Shown one piece after another: positions 33,940 through 45,450 of a stretch of 64,000 nucleotides of DNA; position 1 is the stretch's first letter, and the number at the start of each line of letters is the position of its first letter. A program made the position numbers and the translations under genes. The stretch is from the NCBI RefSeq assembly GCF_963169125.1, contig NC_084796.1:213035948-213099947 (forward strand). Direction: 5' to 3'. The notes beneath the pieces are model-generated. The model was given only the letters and a program-made list of their open reading frames with translations. It searched no databases and was not told the DNA's origin. Source of the stretch: Humulus lupulus. Lineage: Eukaryota > Streptophyta > Magnoliopsida > Rosales > Cannabaceae.

Positions 33940-33987
33940 GTTGTGGATCGAATTGGCAAGGAGCATTGCAAAGTTAATTTGCAAGAG
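33940..33987 (+). pseudogene. Unidentified 16-codon exon-like segment
   Basis: A 48-bp segment with a TTCTTTAG acceptor and a GTACAG donor, encoding VVDRIGKEHCKVNLQE without a stop. Its source is unknown. It may belong to the same gene as 31360-32265 or to a different one. Confidence 0.35.
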
Positions 33988-34070
33988 GTACAGAATTATG
34001 TTCTTTTAACTTTTATTATTAATATCTTAAAAATGTTAGAGGAGTTTGAATATCTTAAATATTCATCCAT

Positions 34071-34212
34071 AGAGAAGTAGGTTCTGAGATTAAAATTGTG
34101 TGCTGCGGTGATAACGGAAGGTTGAAAACTTGTGTGTATTAGAGAAGTAGGTTCTGGAAAATTTGTTTGTGTGCTGCGGTGATATAAGGAAGAAAACTTA
34201 TTGTGTGTTGTG
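34071..34212 (+). repeat. Tandem pair of about 70 bp
   Basis: GAGAAGTAGGTTCTG...GTGTGCTGCGGTGAT...GGAAG...AAAACTT occurs twice in succession, starting at 34071 and 34142. The copies differ by several indels. Confidence 0.7.
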
Positions 34213-36870
34213 TGAATTTTTTGACTTGGTATTGATAGATGGTTAGGTAAGCTTTTATATGTATAGATTAGATTTTTCATTTAGTCATATTGTTTTCATT
34301 ATTTCCATATGTATAGATTATATTTTTCTGCCATAAATATTGATGAAAAATAACTCAAATAACAATTATATGTATAATCAAAGATAAAAACATGTTATAC
34401 TAATATATAACCAGCCAAAATTATTCCTTAGTGCAAAACCAAGTGAGATGCTACTATAAATTTTTAAATTATATTTTAAGAGAATCAAGGCTTAAATGCC
34501 ACTGTAGACTTAATTGCCACAAATAAATAAGCAATTAATAATATATAAATATATGTTTCATGATGTTAGTTGATTATATATGAAAATATTTCTATCAAGA
34601 TAGGATATACATAAAGGAAATGACCAAGAGACTACCTGGCCAAGGAAATGTTAAGAATCCAGCATGTATAATTATTAATTAGAACATATTAAATATGGTG
34701 AAATAGAAGCATGTATAATTGGAAAATATTAAATTTGGTGAAAATAAGTGATTAATGAAGGCACTAGACTAGCATAATCAAACATTCTCTTGATTTCTAA
34801 TTGTAGAATTTGTCAAATAAAATATTTATTAGAAAATAGAATAAATTAATCAAGTGTAGAATTTTATTTACAGTAACAAAATTCTATTTAGACATATATA
34901 GAGAATAACAATAATTACAAATCATTGCTCCCAACACTCCTTAGTACATAATTTAATGAGTTTATAGTCTTCTTTTTAACGAGCCTAAGGAGACCAAACA
35001 ACACAACAAAAAAGTATTGAAATAAGAACAAGCACCACTTAAGTAGAAAAAAAAAACAGCTAAGAAAAGTACCAAGTCACACATTTGAAAATATCTATAA
35101 TGTTTTTGTTTCTTCTTTTCCTTATACATATATAAATTAAAGCTAAAAAAGACTTATATGCATAGGAGACTCAAAAATAAGGGAATCATTAAAGTATGAA
35201 AAATTAATGAATCATAAGTACTATATGCGAAAAAATGGATACCTAATGTTACAGACGCAAACAGAACAAGTTCTAGCAATAGTTCTACATGATATGCAAT
35301 TGGAACAATATCAGAGAACCATGAATAGTATTAAAGAAATACAAAAGCCATCCAAAATATTAATGTGCATACTTAAATAATGTTTATCTTTGATAGTCAT
35401 GGTTAGTGTTGTTTAATGATCTTCGTTCAACTCTTCATAACATAGTACATAGTGAGATCATTTTTCAAATTTGCTAAATTAAAACTGAACTAGAATGAAA
35501 TATTATTCATCCAACAACAAACCAATCATTTAAATAAATTAAGAGCAAGATCAAACTAAAGTATATAAAAATGCCAAAACTTACATTCTGCTTTTATCTA
35601 TGACCATAATTAGAGCTTTTGGAGGTGGAATGTGATCATCTTAACTTTCTTGACACAAATATATAATGCAAAAAACTTAGAGGGCCTTCTTCGTGGCTAC
35701 AAATGACAACTATATAACCACATTGAGTGAAAAGTTAGGTTTAAGCACCTTACTTAAACTAAAGGTCCTTTTGACTCTTACTGGTACCAATGACCCATTT
35801 CTCTTAACTTCACTTTATCCCAAAATAAAAAAAAAATCTAATAACCATAAGCTTTATAAATATTTTTAAAAACAAAAGGAAAACAAGCCTAATTTTTCAG
35901 AAAATATTAATGGTATTATAAAACACCATAAGAAAATGTTATTCCTCCCTAACATAGTAGCGTTGTGTAAACCATCATTTCCTATTTTTTATTATCTTCT
36001 ATTTTCACACTCAACTCCTTGTACCATTAGTTTCTAGTTTCTAGTTTTAGTGTTCAAAGAATATACTACACTGTGAACACTTAGAACAAAGTAATAGTCA
36101 TTCCACGTGATTATTCTATTCAACATAAACCAAACAACCAAACACAAGTTCAACAAAAATTAAGCCATACACATGCAACTTTGAGTTAAAAAATCAATCA
36201 ATCAAATTTAACTGAAGAAAATGATCTTTTTAAGCTTCTAAATGGTTACAAATGAAAAACAAACATACAATTTCTCATTTCTTGTATCTTAATTCTTAAA
36301 CAATACTGAAAGGGATACACATATATATATATACACACCCTCTTCCTTAAGAAAAATCAACAAATAAAAAGGAAGAATCGAATAAACTCAATATGAAACA
36401 CACAATGACCACATGAAAGAACTACTGCCTTTAGAACTACCATATGTGATTATTACAATATGCATGTGCATCAAAACCCGTATAAGGAAGCATCACAATC
36501 AATAGAAAATCTAACCAGACCAAATATCATGCTCATCAAAGGGAAAATATAAAAGATGCTGAAATGGAAATCAAGTCAGTGCTTACCTAGCAAAAACAGA
36601 AGAAAAAAAAACGCAGTTATTATACCTGTATTCAACTGGTGAAAACTCTCTGTTACAACTTCAATTTGCAGCTAGTTGTATGGGAATCCTGGGGAACAAT
36701 ACAGATTGAGCCAAATAAGCAAATCATTAAATTAAAAAAAATAGATAGCCATAATTTAAAAGAAAACCAAGAAATGAAATGCTTTTATTTATTCAAGAGA
36801 GTAATTAGCTCATAAAGGGAAAACTGCCAAGACTAGAGGGAAAAAAAACTAGTAAGAATAAAAATTTTAC
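34213..36870. other. AT-rich stretch without recognisable genes
   Basis: Nothing coding was recognised on either strand in about 2.6 kb. It lies within the CACTA element and may be captured intron or intergenic DNA. A short (TA)n run occurs near 36320. Confidence 0.6.
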
Positions 36871-37141
36871 CACCCAAATGCAAATCCTCCTCGCCATAAC
36901 CAGGAACAACAAACCTACGCTGCCCTGATGAAGAGGCAGCCATTGGCAAAAATGGATGGAAGGAGAAGCCATTGACAATATCTGAGGTGTCACACATACA
37001 AAAATAAGTTATAAAGGAAAACACAAGTCATCTCTAATACAATTTTTTCCACATTCTAGTGGACCAGAGTATACCTAATGCAGCTTGAAAGCTTGATACC
37101 CATTGCCCAGTTTTTAGATCATATATATGAACAGAACCATC
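36871..37141 (-). pseudogene. WDR79/TCAB1-like WD40 protein, two captured exons
   Basis: On the minus strand exon 37141-37075 encodes DGSVHIYDLKTGQWVSSFQA and ends at GTATAC. Exon 36981-36871 follows a CTCAG acceptor in the right phase and encodes DIVNGFSFHPFLPMAASSSG and a Gly-Glu-Glu-Asp-Leu tail. This is the C-terminal blade region of plant WD40 proteins related to telomerase Cajal body protein 1 (WDR79), which in animals bind small Cajal-body RNAs and telomerase RNA. The family call is from recall of the GFSFHP-LP-A-SSSG-RRF pattern. Earlier exons and a good continuation after 36871 are missing. It is antisense to the XRN and ROP fragments. Confidence 0.7.
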
Positions 37142-38880
37142 CTGAAACCAAAACATTAAATTAATAGAAGAAAAAATGCAGGATTGTTTTGCTTAGGGAA
37201 ACTTGCAATCATCTCATTTGGTTTCAACTATCATCTAAAATTGTGCTTCGGCCTATGCCTTGCAACAGTCACAATAAGAAATTAACCTAATATAAAATTA
37301 TATTTAAAACACTTTAGATATTTAATTAAATCGTTTTGCAACACACAAAAGTATTAATGTGAAGAGGCTTTTCACTGTTTGAAATTTGGATGGGTGCACT
37401 ATGGGTTTGCATATATTTCAGATTACTTCTAAGATTCATTTGGCGATAGATTGTGGGAAATTGAGAATAGGCATGCTAAAAAAATGTCAACCCAAAGCAA
37501 CTTGAGAGGACACATGGAAAGAAGAAGTGGAGAGGACACATGGAAAGAAGCAACAAGAAAGAAAGATAGGTGTGGTCAGAAGAGTAGATAGAAAACTATA
37601 CTAATGGGCACTTTTAGGGAAAATTTGCAGTAATAAAAATAAAACTTACTTTAAAATTTTAATGAAAGTGTAATATCTTTCAACTTAATTATACTTAATA
37701 TAATATTCTCAATGTAAAAAGTTCTGGGATGAATCCTATGAAATATAATCCATGAGTATCTAATTTCACTGAACCATTATGGGCAACGGGTACTTACTTG
37801 GGACAGCTCCAATCTCCTTTCTTTATTTCAAACTCGCTTTTGCCACCACTTTTAGGACCATCATGCTTTCATTTTAGGCAACGTAAATTTTTGGAGAAGT
37901 TCATAAAATTGCAACTAAAAAATAAAAAGGAAGGCTAGACAAAATATATAATGGTCTCCCAAAATTCTCACCAATCTCGATCACTACCAGTGCCTAAGAG
38001 TACCCCAAGCATTTAGTCACTCCCATGATCAGTAGAGATTCACTTGAAAGAAAAAACAAAAAACCCCAATTCCATAACTAGTATTATACACACTATAGGT
38101 TAATGTATGGGATAAGTGAATAGAACATAAACCAATGCTAACAGTTTTTCTTTCATAATAATAGTTTTTCTAAATCGAGTTTCATCTGGAAAAGCATAAT
38201 ATGCATATAGATAACCAAAAGATCTATCCAATCCTAAAACTACGGTGGGGTGATGCCCACTAAGTACTAAGCAAAATAAATTGCATCCAAAGCATAAGCT
38301 TATAATTTAGTGTTTGGTTTCTTTGTTTGCTTTGGTGTAGTTGTGAATTCATTATTTTGTATGTGGTGTCCTTTCTTGGATATAATTTCCATAGCATTTT
38401 CTTGAAGTAATTTGTGATGCTAGATTATAACAATAAAATATTTCTTTATTTATTTTGCAGATGTGACAAGAAAAGTAGAAAATGATACTTAATTTTGAAG
38501 GCTTTGTGTTGGGCAGCTGTAGAATATTTTGTGTTGAAAGTAGTAACTTTTGACTATGTCGAATATTTAAGACTCCTTGAATACTTAAAGAACATTTTGT
38601 TGTTGATGACAGTGTTGAATGTTTTAAACTAATTTGTGAATTGTTAATATAATGTTGAATGTTTTTACTGTTTGTTATTTGAAAATCAAGTTCATTTGAT
38701 GATGCTAGTATATATTAGAAAGCTAATTTTAATTATATAAAAAAAATTAAAATATAATAGAATAAATTAGTGTTATATAAATGAAATATATAATGAGAAT
38801 TTAAACTTATCTAAATATTAAAATAATACGAAAATTATGTTATAATATCTATTACAATAACACTTTTTATGCAAAGAATT
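37142..38880. other. Right interior of CACTA element, no gene recognised
   Basis: No protein similarity was recognised. Near 38440-38495 a T-rich tract and TTTGCAG precede a short frame ending in TAA, which could be a terminal exon of an element or captured gene, followed by UTR-like sequence with repeated GTTGAATGTTTT words (38613-38670). Confidence 0.5.
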
Positions 38881-39252
38881 GTGTTATGCAAACTTCATTA
38901 TATAACACAAATAATGTGTTATACTAAAGTGTAGTATAACACAAAAAAGGTGTTATACTAAAGTGTAGTATAACACACAAAAAAATGTTATACTAAAGTG
39001 TAGTATAACACAAATTTATAAGTATTGAAATGTGTTATATAATCGACTATAAATAATATAATTAAACACTTATCTATTTATTAAAATAACACAGAAAATG
39101 TTTTATCGTTGACAGTATAATAACACATCTGTATAACAATGATAAAGTGTTATGTAAAGTACCCTGACCTATGATAACATAGTCGGTCTTAACACATCAA
39201 ATAGTGTTATGGTATGTTTTAATAACACATTTTCGGTGTTATTAAAAACATT
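38881..39252. repeat. Right subterminal palindromic repeats of CACTA element
   Basis: Three tandem copies of a 27-bp inverted repeat (GTGTTATACT, 7-bp spacer, AGTATAACAC) lie at 38916, 38950 and 38985, 34-35 bp apart. Single GTGTTAT or ATAACAC half-sites continue to the terminus. In CACTA elements such subterminal arrays are the transposase binding sites. Confidence 0.7.
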
Positions 39253-39265
39253 TTTTCTTGTAGTG
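39253..39265. repeat. Right terminal inverted repeat of CACTA element
   Basis: TTTTTCTTGTAGTG ends the element. Read on the other strand it starts CACTACAAGAAAA, against CACTACACCAAAT at 14641. ATA follows, as it precedes the left end. Confidence 0.7.
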
Positions 39266-39884
39266 ATAAGTGTTTTGTTTTATTATATAATTATAGAAAA
39301 TAATAGTATTTGAATTTAAATGATTTTATGCTTTGAATTTAAAAATGGAAAAATCTCAAGGGTTGACAAATACTATAATATTCAACTATATATGATATTT
39401 TAAAGCTATTATTTTAATTATTTAATTAAATTAAATTAACCCTAAAATTTGATATAAATAAGTACTTAAGTGTAGTGTTTGAGATCTTAAGTTTTGAAAA
39501 AGGGAAAATTTAGACTCAAAAGACCTAGTGTGGTCGACCACTTCTTATCTATTATTCTCCATAATTTTCCCATCTCATGTGTTGAGAATTGTCCACCCTA
39601 GTCTAAGTGATCAAAGGTAATTGTGGAATACTATGTAGTATGAAGATCTAGTTCGCTCTCTCGTCATTACTCTGTGACAGAAAGGAACAAGGGTTAGAGA
39701 GAGTGAAGGAAGGAGTCTCAATATCTGATGTGTAAAACTAAGATTCTTAAACTTTGTTATTTTATTTACTTTATGAAATTCATTAGAAATATGTTTCTAG
39801 GTTATTTTATATGTTAATTTGTTTAATATATGAAACATACATGAAAATATTTATGATCCTGTAAAATATATTCCCAATATTTTG

Positions 39885-40270
39885 GGGCACCCTTCCCTCA
39901 GTGGAAAGAAGAAGAACCTTGATTTTCAAGATGTTAAGAATAAAGTGTGGGAAAAGGCTTTAAATGTGGAAGGAGAAGCTTATTTCAGTGGAGGGTAACG
40001 GCATTCTTATTAAAGTAGTTGCCTTTTCGATTCTGAGCTATACTATGAGTGTTTTTCATTTTCAAGAGGCCCTCATTAAGGACCTCTAAGCTATGGTTGC
40101 TCGTTTTTTTTTAGGTTCGAATGATGATGCTCATGTAATGCATTGAAAGAGGTAGGAGACCTTGTGTTCATCCAAGAAGGAGGGAGGTCTTGGCTTTAGA
40201 GACCTTTAGGCCTTTAACCAAGCTTTGGTGGCTAAGAAAGGTTGGCGCATCCTTATCCACCCATTATGTT
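39885..40270 (+). pseudogene. LINE reverse transcriptase, part 3
   Basis: It resumes the LINE directly after the TTTTG duplication, with a K-Y-F/GAP-FP segment. This corresponds to the KYLGLP-type motif after the RT core, and runs on through pieces readable as GGLGFRDLRAFNQALVAKK-GWRIL in shifting frames. It ends at HPLCL (40256-40270), where an LTR begins. ATGTT (40266-40270) is the left target duplication. Frameshifts and stops are frequent. Confidence 0.7.
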
Positions 40271-41079
40271 TGTTGAGATTGGTTAAGTAGTCTTACACAA
40301 AGCGGTGTAAAACACTTAACGTCTTTTTCACTTAAGTTGAAGTGAAAATATGAGATTTTGTTGTAGGCATCTATAATTGACTTTTATGGGTCTTAAGTGA
40401 AATAATGAGGTATCTAAGCATACCCAAAACCTTTGAGAGCATTTGGAGGTGTTTAAGGTCATTTTTGAGAAGCTAGATCTACCTATCTGGCGTTGCATCG
40501 CCTAAAGATTAAAACCTAGATAAGACGTTGCAGGAGATGCATCTCCTACTAGTTGACGATGTATCACCTATAGTCAGGCGATGCATTGTCTAACGGGTTC
40601 GTACAATTATGTGTTTTTAGCTCTGAACGATGTATTCAAAAACTCTAATCCTATTGGTTAGACTTAATAGTGGTGCCTACACTATAAGTAAGGGTTATTA
40701 AAGTTGTAAAGTCTTGACCACACTTTTCAACACTCTATCTAGCTCTCACATATCATAAGTTTTCTCCAATAAACTCACCAAGAATTGCTTGATTTGTGTG
40801 AGTTTCAAAGGCTTGTTAAATTCCACATCTCATTCCATCTTAGTGAAGATTCAATGAACTATGGCAAGGCTCAAAATATATATTTTGGACAGCGATACTT
40901 CTCATATATAAGCCTTTAGATGTTCCCCATGTTTGAAGTTTCAGTTGTTCAATTCAAAAGTTATATTTCTCTAAATCATAACTATTTGAGATAGATTTTT
41001 TTTTATTTCGTTTTAGGTTTCCCATTATATTTTGTGTTCAAACCTTTGATAGTTCTATAATATTTCATGTGAGAATTTC
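40271..41079 (+). repeat. Copia A-type LTR, left part
   Basis: It starts TGTTGAGATTGG and shares with the reversed LTR at 5611-6439 the GAGGTATCTAAG segment, the CATTTGGAG segment and a block of GCGATGCATCGCC-like words (40485-40600). It is cut at 41080 by a gypsy element. About 30 bp of matching LTR end (GGAGGTGTAATTTCACTCTC, near 49100) follow on the far side. Whether it is solo or part of a longer element is unresolved; the LINE resumes only at 62656. Confidence 0.65.
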
Positions 41080-42888
41080 TGTAACGCCCTGGATAGCCAA
41101 GACCGCTACACTGTGTACTTATAAAGGTGCAGGACTTGCTAATCAAGTCATTAATTTAAAAACATGTCACTAAACATGAATGAGCTAGGGTTAAAAAGGT
41201 TTTGGTCTCAAAAGTTACACTTTATATAATTAAACAACTTTATACATGAGATCCCAAAAAGAAACAGAGTTTTAAAGTTGGTTTACAAAATCTCCAAAAT
41301 ACAGACAATCATCAACCATACTAAGGCAAATTAGACATTTCTGGTTCTCACGTCCCTGCCTAATCCCCAACCGTGGCGGCTGAGTAGCTGGTCATGTACA
41401 TTAAGCTCATAGAGCTCTCCAAGTCGAGGCTGATCAAGCTTGCCCTTGCCTTTACCTGCACCACGTAGCACCCGTGAGCCAAGGCCCAACAAGAAAACAT
41501 AATATGCAACACAAACTACAATAACAGATAATTAACTCTTTAAGCAAGTTCAAACACTTAATACTCCACATTAACCACTCAGCACTTATACATAACCAAT
41601 AACGCAGCTAATCACAATTAACAATTAGGTCACATAATAGTCAGGGTCGACAACTTAGGCCGCACCCTCTGTTTACCCCATTGACTCAGGCCCGCTTAAA
41701 CCGAGCTCAGTGCATAATAAGCTGTCCTCGGCTACCAGTGGCCAAGCCGCGCCTTGTGCGCTAGTGAAACCCTTGGCACTCTTAGGTCGTTGGTTCACTG
41801 TTTACATGGCATAATATCATCCTTTCAAGCATACATAACAGGGAAACCTTTGTCCCATTACCATTATACAATCGGGTGCAGTTTTCTTACCTTTAGTTTC
41901 TGCGTTCACTCATTACGGGCGACGCTCCTCGAGCACAATCCGTTCCCAAGCCCTAGCGTTAACACCTAGTCACAACCAAGGTATTGGATTCCATTAATAT
42001 TTAAATAAAGGTTTCCGGGTACAATACTGGCTTCCGGGACATCGAATTCCATCAAACACGGTGGTGAAATCGATCCTGAGCACCTTAGGCTAGATTCCCG
42101 CGCTTAAAATATCCAAATGTTCAAGAATGTACCTAAGGGATGCAGCCCTTGAAACCTAGCGGCAGCCCGCCCCTAAAACAGAGCCCAAGGCCCCTAGCAA
42201 GCAGACACGCGTCGCGGCCCTGCTCAAGGGCGCCGCGACGCTCTCCCCTGGCCGAGCCTCTCTGGCTCTCTTGCTTCGTAGAGCCGCAGCGCTCTAGAAT
42301 AGAGCTGCGGCCCTCCCCTTCGTGCCCAGAAAATCCACCATTCTTAGCATCCTAACCCCATCCAAAACCATTCCAAAGCACCCTAACTCAAAACCCATTA
42401 CTCCAAAAACTTTTATCATGACTTTAACAACATAATCCAATAGAAATTCAGCCTAAAAACCTACTAAAGCTCCATTTTGATTCTTTGAAACCCAGCAAAT
42501 CAAAACACCAAAACCAGTCATGTAAAACTCAAATTTAAACCTCTAAATTACGAGTGGAAGCTTACCTCTTTAGCTGAACCACTTCCTTGACAATCTCTGA
42601 GCTAAAACCCAAGCACTTATCTTCAATTCAGCCCTTAAACATCAAAATCATAATCACCTTAATATTCAGCCAAAAAACTTAGAGAGTTCTAACACCCAAA
42701 AATACAATTCAACTCTTATCTTAATCTTGATTGAGTGACCCTTAGTCTGAACTAAGCTAAGCCTTCATGAATTCAGCTCAAACACAAAGTTTTCCCCAGC
42801 TGATTCCCTTAGGTTTTCTGTAGTTTCTTGGGAGAGAAAAGAGAAGAGAAGAGGAGAGAGAGCATGGGTCGGTTTATGTTTTATTCCT
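41080..42888 (-). repeat. 3' LTR of gypsy C, U3 end deleted
   Basis: It aligns almost base for base with 46943-48755 of the other LTR (TGTAACGCCCTGGATAGCC at the shared end). The match stops near 42888, where integrase coding sequence begins directly. About 330 bp of the LTR 5' end is missing. GC-rich open frames inside (42140-42355, and the equivalent in the partner LTR) are not genes. Confidence 0.88.
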
Positions 42889-43323
42889 TGTGTATTTCTC
42901 TTCTATCACCCACACCGAGTCACAAAGTCCCACCGTCCTGGGCAGTCCTCCCAAAAAATCCATTGTGATGTCCTCCCACTTCCATTCTGGGATACCCAAA
43001 GGTTGAAGCAATCCTGCTGGTCGCTGATGCTCATCCTTTACTTGCTGACATGTGAAACATCTAGACACATACTCTACCACATCCTTCTTCATCCCGGGCC
43101 ACTAGTATAATGCCCGTAGATCCTGATACATCTTCGTGGTGCCCGGATGAAGCAAGTATGGCATAGTGTGAGACTCATCCAGTATCTCTCGTCTGATCCC
43201 CTCATCTGCTGGAACACAAATCTGCCCCTGATATCGAAGCATACCAGTCTCAGAGATGGAATAATCCTTAGCTGTCCCTGCTAACACATGCTGCCTAACT
43301 TCCTGCGACTGCACATCAACCAA
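42889..43323 (-). pseudogene. gypsy C integrase, N-terminal part
   Basis: It shows the H2C2 zinc-binding domain of gypsy integrases: HPGTTKMYQDLRALY, then a stop, then WPGMKKDVVEYVSRCFTCQQ. The stop (TAG) replaces the first of two Trp codons normally found there. It continues to WEDITMDFLGGLPRT, which carries the first catalytic Asp (MDF). Coding then breaks off at the deletion junction near 42888, so the other catalytic residues are gone. Confidence 0.85.
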
Positions 43324-43979
43324 TTGTCCCTCCTTAATCCTCTTTAGCAGGGTCGACTACAGGGTAATATTAGCTAACTGGCCCAACACCAATTCTATCC
43401 TTGCTCTGGTCATTTCATCTGCAGACTCCCTCGAGATCTGGGTGGAACTATACAACTGTCCTGGGCCCCTCCGGCTCAATGCATCCACCACCACATTGGC
43501 TTTCCCCGGGTGGTAAAGGATATCGCAGTCATAATCCTTAACCAGCTCCAACCAACGCCTCTGTCTCATGTTCAGATGCTTCTGAGTGAAGAAATATTTC
43601 AAACTCTTGCGGTCAGTGTATATCTCACACTTCTCCCCATATAGGTAATGCCACCAAACCTTCAGTGCGAATACCACTGCCGCCAGTTCCAAATCATGAG
43701 TAGGATACCGCTGTTCATACTCCTTCAGCTGCCGCGATGCATAGGCTATAACTTTCTCATTCTGGATCAGCACGCAGCCTAAACCCATCCTCGATGCATC
43801 ACAGTAAACTACAAACTTTCCTTCCTCTGAAGGAAGACTCAACACAGGTGCATAAATAAGTCATCGCTTCAACTCCTGGAAACTGTTCTCGCACCTCTCT
43901 GACCAAGCAAACCTCTGATTCTTTCTTGTCAACTCTGTCATCGATGAAGCGATCTTTGAGAATCCTCCACAAACCGCCT
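43324..43979 (-). pseudogene. gypsy C RNase H
   Basis: The open part (43845-43357) contains [37 protein letters not shown] and [20 protein letters not shown], the RNase H (RT_RNaseH) domain of Ty3-gypsy elements with its Asp-Glu-Asp carboxylates. The link back to RT (43846-43979) is frame-shifted and carries stops. It would degrade the RNA strand during reverse transcription. Confidence 0.88.
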
Positions 43980-45450
43980 CTAATAACTTGTCAACCCAAG
44001 GAAACTCCGCACCTCCGAGGCATTCCTTGGCCTCGACCAATCTCTCACTGCTTCCACCTTGGACGGATCCACCTTAATCCCTTCTGCACCAACTATATGC
44101 CCAAGGAAAGTCACCTCTGGCAACCAAAACTCACACTTCTTAAACTTGGTGTACAACTGATGCTCTCTTAACCTCTGTAAAACCTGTCGAAGATGTTGCT
44201 CATGCTCTGCCTCTGAACTGGAGTATACTAGAATGTCGTCGATGAAGACAATGATGAACTGATCTAAGAAGTCCTTGAGCACCCTGTTCATCAAATCCAT
44301 AAAAGCTGCCGGGGCATTGGTCAAACCGAAAGACATGACCAAGAACTCATAGTTCCCATATTGCGTCCGGAAGGCCGTCTTTGGTATATTCTCATCTTTG
44401 ATCCTCAGCTGGTGATAACCAGATCGTAGATCAATCTTTGAGAACACCATCTTTCCCTGCAGCTGATCGAACAAGTCATCAATCCTTGGTAGAGGGTACT
44501 TATTCTTTATGGTCAACTTGTTCAATTCTTGGTAGTCTATACACATCCTCAACGTCCCATCCTTCTTCTTAACAAATAACACTGGAGCGCCCCATGGTGA
44601 GTAACTAGGTTTGATGAAACCCAGATCCAGAAGCTCCTGCAACTGTATCTTTAATTCCTTCAACTTAGCTGGTGCCATTCTGTATGGTGTCCTTGATATT
44701 GGTTCTATCCCTGGTGCTAACTCAATCTCAAACTGAATCTCCCTGCATGGCGGCAACCCTGGTAGATCCTCAGGAAGTACGTCCAAAAACTCACACACCA
44801 ATCTGGTCTCTCCCGACCCTGCCAGCATAACCCTAGTGGTATCCACTACACTGGCCAGAAAACCTATGCATCCTCCCTGCAATAAGTCTCTGGCTCTCAA
44901 CGCTAAAATCATGGGTATGTGGGGTCCACATACCGCACCCACAAAAATAAAAGGATCCTCGCCCTCAGGCTCAAAAGTCACCATCTTCTTCCTGCAGTCA
45001 ATAGTAGCCCCATATCTGACCAACCAGTCCATCTCCAGAATCATGTCGAAATCCTCCATGTCTAACTCAATCAAATCCACCGAAAGTTCCCTGCTATCAA
45101 CCATCACTGGCAGCGCCCTAATCCATCTCCTAGAAATTACTAGTTCCCCTGTAGGCAACAAAGTCCCAAACCCCGTAGTCCGATATTCACTAGGTCTACA
45201 CAATCTATCAATCACTTTACTAGAAACAAAGGAATGTGTGGCACCAGAATTGATCAAGACAGTAAAAGGAGAGCTACCGCTAGAAAGCTGACCTGTCACT
45301 ACAGAGGGACTAGCCTCGGCCTCTGCCTGCGTCAAAGTGAATACTCGAGCTGGAGTCAAGCTATCTACCTTCCCTGATTCACCTTTCTTCATTGTTGGGC
45401 AATCTTTCTTGAGATGCCCCACTGTTCCGCACACAAAACAAGATTTGGCC
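43980..45450 (-). pseudogene. gypsy C protease and reverse transcriptase
   Basis: It begins with the second half of a CCHC knuckle ([14 protein letters not shown], about 45440-45405). The protease follows, where [12 protein letters not shown] carries Asn in place of the catalytic Asp of DSGA. RT follows with YRMAPAELKEL-like start, [32 protein letters not shown] and the catalytic FIDDILVYS. The frame is open for 484 codons and ends at SFLGLTSY followed by a stop. Loss of the protease Asp alone would block particle maturation. Confidence 0.9.

Larger units (their letters stand above)
14641..39265. mobile_element. CACTA transposon carrying host gene fragments (Pack-CACTA-like)
   Basis: The left end starts CACTACACCAAAT and the right end finishes TTTTTTCTTGTAGTG, the CACTA/TAGTG termini of the En/Spm superfamily. 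About 10 of the first 13 bases match in inverted orientation. ATA flanks both sides (14638-14640 and 39266-39268), the 3-bp duplication expected for CACTA. Outside these points one interrupted LTR reads through, which independently fixes both boundaries. Total length is 24,625 bp, about 14.0 kb without the nested copia element. Inside are XRN, ROP GTPase and WDR79-like exon fragments and palindromic subterminal repeats. I found no transposase (TNP2-like) coding region, so it is probably non-autonomous. Confidence 0.75.
13320..39879 (+). repeat. Copia-type LTR (probably solo), split by the CACTA element
   Basis: The left part is 13320-14640 and the right part 39266-39879, about 1.93 kb in total. 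It begins TGTTGAGATTTTATG and ends TTCCCAATA. It is flanked by TTTTG on both sides (13315-13319 and 39880-39884). Both parts align by eye, in order, with the 1854-bp LTR at 27987-29840: the first with its start through the GTGACGTAATCACAGTG region, the second with its end including the CTGTGACAGAAAGG region. It is much more diverged, so it is an older copy of the same family. With no internal copia sequence between the parts, it is best read as a solo LTR. Confidence 0.8.

Noticed and set aside
42140..42355. GC-rich Pro/Arg/Ser frame (also its twin at 48003-48218)
   Set aside because: Both lie inside the paired gypsy C LTRs at the same position; the frame is a property of the LTR, not a gene.
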